A stretch of DNA of 9,944 nt from an uncultured Lachnospiraceae bacterium (GTDB lineage: Bacteria; Bacillota; Clostridia; Lachnospirales; Lachnospiraceae). The notes beneath the pieces are model-generated. The model saw nothing but the letters and a program-made list of their open reading frames with translations. It made no database searches and was not told where the DNA came from. Location: the NCBI GenBank assembly GCA_946549155.1, contig CAMNQN010000123.1, positions 1 through 9,944 on the forward strand, written 5' to 3'. The translations under genes were made by a program, and so were the position numbers. Shown one piece after another: positions 6,548 to 9,944 of this stretch. Numbering within the stretch: position 1 is the stretch's first letter; each line of letters starts with the position of its first letter.

Positions 6548-7252
6548 ATGGAAAATTTACAGGAACAGGTTATGAAACCGCAGGATGAGGAGATTGAGAT
6601 TGATCTGAAAGAGATTTTCTTTCTGCTCCTGCACAGTTGGAAAATGATTTTTATGGCGATGCTGGCGGGGGCGGTGCTCCTGGGCGGTTATCATACTTTT
6701 TTGCTTGGCCCCTCCTACAGGGCGGATGCGGAGCTTTACATAACCAATACGGACTCCGTGGTGACCTTTTCTGATTTACAGCTGAGCTCTGCGTTGACAG
6801 ATGACTATGCGCAGATCATTAAGAGCCGTACCGTGTTAAACCGGGTGATTGAGCAGCTGGGACTGGAATTGGATTACCGGCAGCTGCAGGGGCTGGTGGA
6901 GGTGGAAAATCCGGATTCTACGCATATCATTCAGATTAACGTTACCTGCGATGATCTGGAAATGAGCCGGAATATTGCCAACGCGCTGCTGAATATCGGC
7001 ATTGAGCAGATCTATCAGATTATCGGCAGCAGCGAGCCTACAATTATAGATTATTCCAAGGCGGAAGCGGTGGAGGATGTGACACCCAGCCTTTTGAAAT
7101 ATCTGATGATCGGCGCACTGCTTGGCGCCTTTGCCATCAGCGCCGTGCTGATTGTGCGTATGATGATGAACACCACGATAAAGTCGGAGGATGATATCAG
7201 CAGGTACCTGCAGCTTCCGGTGCTTGCGGCGGTTCCCTATTACAAAAAATGA
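6548..7252 (+). CDS. cpsC: Wzz/CpsC-type polysaccharide chain-length and kinase-modulator protein
   Basis: This 234-residue membrane protein has a cytoplasmic N-terminus, a first membrane segment at about residues 32-53, an extracytoplasmic domain at about 54-182, and a second membrane segment at about 183-206. A short cytoplasmic tail follows and ends LPVLAAVPYYKK. The segment before helix one (EEIEIDLKEIFFLLLHSWK) and the Pro in VEDVTPSLLKYL before helix two are typical of Wzz-domain proteins. In Firmicutes this protein is separate from the kinase. Its cytoplasmic tail activates the BY-kinase and it influences polymer length. The ribosome binding site GAGG overlaps the stop codon of the phosphatase gene, so the two are translationally close. 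The kinase gene follows after 18 bp. Confidence 0.9.
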   Translation: MENLQEQVMKPQDEEIEIDLKEIFFLLLHSWKMIFMAMLAGAVLLGGYHTFLLGPSYRADAELYITNTDSVVTFSDLQLSSALTDDYAQIIKSRTVLNRVIEQLGLELDYRQLQGLVEVENPDSTHIIQINVTCDDLEMSRNIANALLNIGIEQIYQIIGSSEPTIIDYSKAEAVEDVTPSLLKYLMIGALLGAFAISAVLIVRMMMNTTIKSEDDISRYLQLPVLAAVPYYKK

Positions 7253-7270
7253 CAGAGAAAGCGAGAAGAG

Positions 7271-8089
7271 ATGATGGAACAAAAGCAGATGTGGCAGCAG
7301 CGCCCGCCAATCCCTAATATTCCGAAAAAGGTTACACCTAATATTGAACCCCTTCCCTTTCAGGCGAGGGAGGCAATCAATGTACTTCGGGGAAATATTC
7401 AATTAAGCGGATATAATTTAAAGACCATTGCGGTAACCAGCGCGTTGGCTCATGAGGGAAAATCCTCCACGGCGTTTCGGCTGGCGAAGAGCCTGGCTTC
7501 TCTGGATAAAAAAACATTATATCTGGACTGCGATATTCGAAATTCTGCCACCCTGTCCCGCTATGATATTCGCCAGAAGGTGCAGGGGCTCAGTGAATTT
7601 CTCTGCGGCAGCGTTCCGCTGTTCGATATTATTTATAAAACGGACGACCGTTTCCTGGACATGATTTTTACAGGCGCGGTGGCGCCTAATCCCAGTGAGC
7701 TGATATCCGGTCCCTTATTTGACCGGATGATGAATTACGTGCGGGAAAACTACGATTATGTCATCGTGGATACGGCCCCGGTAAATCCCGTCATTGACGG
7801 TACGCTGATTGCAAAGAAATGTGACGGAACCATTCTGGTGGTGGAAAGCGGACTGACAGAGCGGGAACAGGTGGTGCATGCCAAGAAGCAGCTGGAATAT
7901 GCCGGCATCAAAATTTTGGGTGTAGTGCTGAACAAGGTGGGAACCCGAAAGAGCGGTTACGGATATGGCTACGGCTACGGATATGGTTATGGCTATGGCT
8001 ATGGATATGGCTATGGAGAGGAAAAAACCTCCAGAAAACAGCACAAAAAAGTGAGAAAACAAAAAACCTCCGCAAACAGTGAAGCTTAA
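7271..8089 (+). CDS. cpsD: BY-kinase, CpsD/CapB-type tyrosine-protein kinase
   Basis: This is a 272-residue bacterial tyrosine kinase of the P-loop MinD-like fold. Walker A is TSALAHEGKSST (56-67), Walker A' is LYLDCD (83-88) and Walker B is YDYVIVDTAP (161-170). GAVAPNPSELISG (135-147) is the usual family block. The oligomerisation motif EX2RX2R appears at E34-R40, but its middle Arg is Asn (N37). The C-terminal tyrosine cluster is ten uninterrupted Tyr-Gly units (Y230 to G249), followed by a Lys/Arg-rich tail. It should autophosphorylate these tyrosines when bound to the CpsC-type protein, and CpsB would reverse this. Two adjacent ATGs (7271, 7274) are possible starts after a weak GAGAAGAG site. 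Confidence 0.92.
   Translation: MMEQKQMWQQRPPIPNIPKKVTPNIEPLPFQAREAINVLRGNIQLSGYNLKTIAVTSALAHEGKSSTAFRLAKSLASLDKKTLYLDCDIRNSATLSRYDIRQKVQGLSEFLCGSVPLFDIIYKTDDRFLDMIFTGAVAPNPSELISGPLFDRMMNYVRENYDYVIVDTAPVNPVIDGTLIAKKCDGTILVVESGLTEREQVVHAKKQLEYAGIKILGVVLNKVGTRKSGYGYGYGYGYGYGYGYGYGYGEEKTSRKQHKKVRKQKTSANSEA
7958..8017 (+). repeat. hexanucleotide repeat coding (Tyr-Gly)10
   Basis: Ten tandem 6-bp units of the form TAYGGN lie inside the kinase gene. The third base of each codon varies (TAC/TAT, GGA/GGC/GGT), so the array is degenerate rather than perfect. Loss or gain of whole units keeps the reading frame and would change the number of phosphorylatable tyrosines. Confidence 0.95.
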
Positions 8090-8107
8090 AAATAAAGGCG
8101 ATGAAAT

Positions 8108-9142
8108 ATGGACACACATGAGAGGGAGCGCAGATACCGGCGAAAAAAACAGAATAAAGGATGGAAAATTTTCGCTGTGGCGCTGGCTCTTGTGCTGGCG
8201 GCAGGCGGCGGGATATGGGCCTGTCAGATGCGGGATGCGCGGCAAAAGCGCCATGTGACCGCCGGAAAATCTGTAAATATGGGAAGCGGTTACCGGAATG
8301 TGACCTATAAGGGCAAACGGTATCAGTATAACTCGCTGATCACCACGGTTCTGTATGCAGGTATCGATTCAGAGGGAAGGATGCGGGAATACGGCTATAC
8401 CGACGCTCCCCGGGCAGACAGTATTAACCTGGTGGTGCTGGATAAGAAGCATCAGAAAATGACAGTATTGGCCATCAACCGTGATGCCATGACAGAGATA
8501 CGTAGATATGGAGCCTCCGGAAAGGACCGAGGCACTTATGTGAGTCATCTGGGCCTGGCCTATACCTACGGGGACGGAGGCGAAATAAGCTGTGAAAATC
8601 TTCGGGAGGCTGTTTCCACACTGTTTAAGGGAATCCCCATCAATGAATACGTGGTGACGAACCGTTCCTCCATGCCCTATATCAACGATCTGGTGGGGGG
8701 AGTGACAGTGACAGTGCCGAATAACGATCTGGCATCGAAGTATCCGGAATTTCAGGCCGGAGCGCAGGTAGAGCTGAATGCGGATAATATTGAGACGTAT
8801 CTGCGAAAACGGGATACGGGGGAAAATTTCAGCAACGAGGGCAGGATAGAACGTCAGAAAAGCTATATGACGGCCTATATAGAGAAGTTCAGGGCGCTGC
8901 TTGAGCAGGACCTGAACGGCACCTGGAACAGGGTGTCCGACATGGATGATTACATTCAGACCAGCATCACGAAAAATAAGTATCTGAAGCTGGCGAATTT
9001 GGTGTCTGAGGTTTCCTTCACATCAGAGGATTTCTGCGTGTTGGAGGGAGAGGATCAGGCAGGAGAGCTTCATGACGAGTTTTATGTCGATGAGGACGCC
9101 CTCTACGAAAAAGTGATAGAGCTTTTTTACGAGGAACTTTAA
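8108..9142 (+). CDS. LCP-family (LytR-CpsA-Psr) glycopolymer ligase
   Basis: This is a 344-residue type II membrane protein. It has a basic N-terminus (ERERRYRRKKQNKGWK), one membrane segment at about residues 19-38, and an extracellular LCP domain at about 80-262. LCP hallmarks are VLYAGIDSEG (81-90), PRADSINLVVLD with R102 and D104, LAINRDAMTEI with R125-D126, GGVTVTVPN (197-205), and YLRKRDTGENFSNEGRIERQ (231-250), which holds the conserved arginines. LCP enzymes transfer undecaprenyl-linked polymers onto peptidoglycan, and CpsA members act on capsule. The usual SIPRD motif reads AINRD here, keeping the Arg-Asp. Its position directly after the kinase gene (18-bp gap, AAAGG site) supports wall attachment of the polymer made by this operon. 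The specific substrate is inference. Confidence 0.92.
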   Translation: MDTHERERRYRRKKQNKGWKIFAVALALVLAAGGGIWACQMRDARQKRHVTAGKSVNMGSGYRNVTYKGKRYQYNSLITTVLYAGIDSEGRMREYGYTDAPRADSINLVVLDKKHQKMTVLAINRDAMTEIRRYGASGKDRGTYVSHLGLAYTYGDGGEISCENLREAVSTLFKGIPINEYVVTNRSSMPYINDLVGGVTVTVPNNDLASKYPEFQAGAQVELNADNIETYLRKRDTGENFSNEGRIERQKSYMTAYIEKFRALLEQDLNGTWNRVSDMDDYIQTSITKNKYLKLANLVSEVSFTSEDFCVLEGEDQAGELHDEFYVDEDALYEKVIELFYEEL

Positions 9143-9147
9143 CTCCG

Positions 9148-9173
9148 GTTTGAACTTTGAAAAAAGTTTGAAC
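9148..9173 (+). other. RNA hairpin with GAAA tetraloop between LCP and secreted-protein genes
   Basis: GTTTGAACTTT (9148-9158) pairs with AAAGTTTGAAC (9163-9173) around the loop GAAA, giving 11 pairs of which two are G-U. The same bases form a direct repeat of GTTTGAAC. No U-tract follows, so a standard terminator is unlikely. Confidence 0.55.
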
Positions 9174-9178
9174 ATAGA

Positions 9179-9198
9179 TTGCCTTCCTATGAAGGCAA
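9179..9198 (+). other. RNA hairpin in the leader of the secreted-protein gene
   Basis: TTGCCTTC (9179-9186) pairs perfectly with GAAGGCAA (9191-9198) around the loop CTAT, 27 bases before the ATG at 9225. It is followed by AATTTCAG, not a U-tract. It may be a stability or processing element, or a 5' structure of the downstream transcript. Confidence 0.6.
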
Positions 9199-9208
9199 AA
9201 TTTCAGAG

Positions 9209-9216
9209 AAAGGAGG
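9209..9216 (+). promoter_or_regulatory. strong ribosome binding site fixing the start of the secreted-protein gene
   Basis: AAAGGAGG lies 8 bases before the ATG at 9225. The frame is open upstream to 9150, but that longer form would translate both hairpins and bury the signal peptide. The start at 9225 is clearly preferred. Confidence 0.88.
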
Positions 9217-9224
9217 AGATAACC

Positions 9225-9824
9225 ATGAAGAAGTTAACAGCATTACTGTGTGCCGCAGTCATGACCCTGGGAATGACTGCTTCCGCTTTTGCAAACCCCA
9301 GTATTTCAACTGTGGCGGTAGACAAGGTGACGGTATCCGCAGAAACCGCAGCGATTCTTCCGGCAGGAAAATCCCTGGAGGCTCGTGAAGCGAATCCCAC
9401 CGATTACAAAAGCAGCGAAGCAGCGGAAGCCGTTACAAAATTGAATGACGACGCACAGACAGTTACCGTAGCAGAGCTTCTTACGATTCTGAAAGTGGAC
9501 ACCACTGCGGAGATTAAGACAGAGAGCGGTACGGTAATTGACCCGGGTGCTTACGAGCCGCTGGTGAAGTTCGCGGATCTGGTAGTTACAGATGGAGCAA
9601 CTGTGGAGTACGACATCAATGGCCAGGTGACAGCAGTGAAACTGACCATTACTCTGGAGGCGGTGAAGGCTGCCGCTGCGGAGAATCTGCTGATTATGCA
9701 GATCAATCCGGTTACCGGTGAAGTACACTTCATTGAGATCAGTGAAGAGGACTTTGATCCGGAGACAGGAGAAATCACTGTAACATTTCCGTGCCTGGGA
9801 CCGTTTACTGTCCTGGAGAAATAA
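9225..9824 (+). CDS. small secreted acidic protein of unknown function
   Basis: The 199-residue protein begins with a classical Sec signal peptide: MKK, then the hydrophobic LTALLCAAVMTLGMTA, then SAFA with likely cleavage before NPS at residue 25. No lipobox, LPxTG motif or second membrane segment is visible. The mature part is rich in Ala, Glu, Thr and Val and contains one Cys (LGPFTVLEK preceded by FPC). The C-terminal third has beta-strand-like repeats, LIMQINPVTGEVHFIEIS and DFDPETGEITVTFPC. These resemble beta-sandwich tail modules of clostridial surface proteins, but I do not recognise the family. It follows the LCP gene by 82 bp with a structured leader and a very strong ribosome binding site, suggesting high expression. 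It may be an extracellular accessory of the polysaccharide system or simply an unrelated neighbour. Confidence 0.85.
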   Translation: MKKLTALLCAAVMTLGMTASAFANPSISTVAVDKVTVSAETAAILPAGKSLEAREANPTDYKSSEAAEAVTKLNDDAQTVTVAELLTILKVDTTAEIKTESGTVIDPGAYEPLVKFADLVVTDGATVEYDINGQVTAVKLTITLEAVKAAAAENLLIMQINPVTGEVHFIEISEEDFDPETGEITVTFPCLGPFTVLEK

Positions 9825-9845
9825 TTATTTAACGGAAAGCGGGCT

Positions 9846-9878
9846 GGAAAAAGCATGTGGGAAACCAGGGCTTTTTCC
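9846..9878 (+). other. hairpin after the secreted-protein gene, possible atypical terminator
   Basis: GGAAAAAGC (9846-9854) pairs perfectly with GCTTTTTCC (9870-9878). An inner stem TGG (9858-9860) with CCA (9865-9867) closes around GAAA. The right arm is followed by GCCTGTC and an A-run, so there is no U-tract on the + strand and terminator function is uncertain. Confidence 0.4.
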
Positions 9879-9944
9879 GCCTGTCAAAAAAGAAAAATAA
9901 GACAATGAAACAAGAGATTAAGGCTGGGAGGAACAGGATCCTAT
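9879..9944 (+). other. window end, possible start of the next gene
   Basis: An A-rich stretch is followed by an ATG at 9905 that stays open to the end (MKQEIKAGRNRIL) but has only a weak upstream A/G-rich site. Alternatively, GGGAGG at 9926-9931 could serve a gene starting at or after the final AT (9943-9944). The window is too short to decide. Confidence 0.25.

Noticed and set aside
7958..8017. CRISPR or noncoding satellite explanation for the 6-bp array
   Set aside because: The unit is 6 bp, in frame, inside a conserved kinase at the known position of its Tyr-rich tail, so it is a protein-coding repeat.
9150..9180. Promoter for the secreted-protein gene (TTGAAC with CATAGA or TAGATT)
   Set aside because: The -10 candidates match at only three or four positions, or need a 19-bp spacer, and they overlap the hairpin. 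Not supported above chance.
9150..9224. Longer form of the secreted protein starting at 9150
   Set aside because: It would place 25 polar residues before a perfect signal peptide and ignore the AAAGGAGG site at 9209-9216.

Overview
The window looks like a chromosomal segment from a Gram-positive anaerobe of the class Clostridia, most likely Lachnospiraceae. Reasons: the paired TIGR03960 radical SAM protein and TIGR03936 partner followed by a short RNase E/G, a Cys-less PurF paralogue beginning MGGFFGVAS, a BY-kinase ending in a (Tyr-Gly)n tail, strong AGGAGG-type ribosome binding sites, and moderate GC in genes against AT-rich spacers. The genus assignment is inference from family memory, not from a search.

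Left half (1-5273), all on +: three tightly packed genes, the TIGR03960-type radical SAM protein (10-1911), its TIGR03936/DUF2344 partner (1895-2602, overlapping by 17 bp) and a 400-residue ribonuclease E/G (2606-3808). A 52-bp gap leads to a 470-residue PurF-like phosphoribosyltransferase (3861-5273). Its glutaminase nucleophile Cys is replaced by Gly, and the other glutaminase residues also look lost, while the PRPP loop and the C-terminal cysteines remain. A bidirectional terminator (5303-5360) closes this block.

Middle (5359-5814): a small XRE-family regulator on the - strand and an AT-rich divergent control region. Back-to-back sigma-A-type promoters physically overlap here (5692-5728). 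The region also carries a 9-bp direct repeat at exactly 40 bp spacing and an imperfect palindrome, which are possible operator elements.

Right half (5815-9142), all on +: the regulatory and assembly module of a capsule/exopolysaccharide operon. It runs PHP-type tyrosine phosphatase (CpsB/YwqE), Wzz-type membrane activator (CpsC), BY-kinase (CpsD) with ten alternating Tyr-Gly units, and an LCP-family glycopolymer ligase. By family knowledge, CpsC activates CpsD, CpsD autophosphorylates its Tyr tail, CpsB dephosphorylates it, and the LCP protein attaches the polymer to the wall. No glycosyltransferase, flippase or polymerase gene is present in the window. They could lie beyond 9944.

End (9143-9944): two tandem RNA hairpins lead into an excellent ribosome binding site and a gene for a small secreted, acidic protein of unknown function (9225-9824). 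A 120-bp tail follows with one hairpin and a possible start of the next gene. I see no rRNA, tRNA, CRISPR array, insertion sequence or phage gene. The most unusual items are the glutaminase-dead PurF paralogue, the overlapping divergent promoters with an adjacent XRE gene, and the uncharacterised secreted protein with its structured leader.
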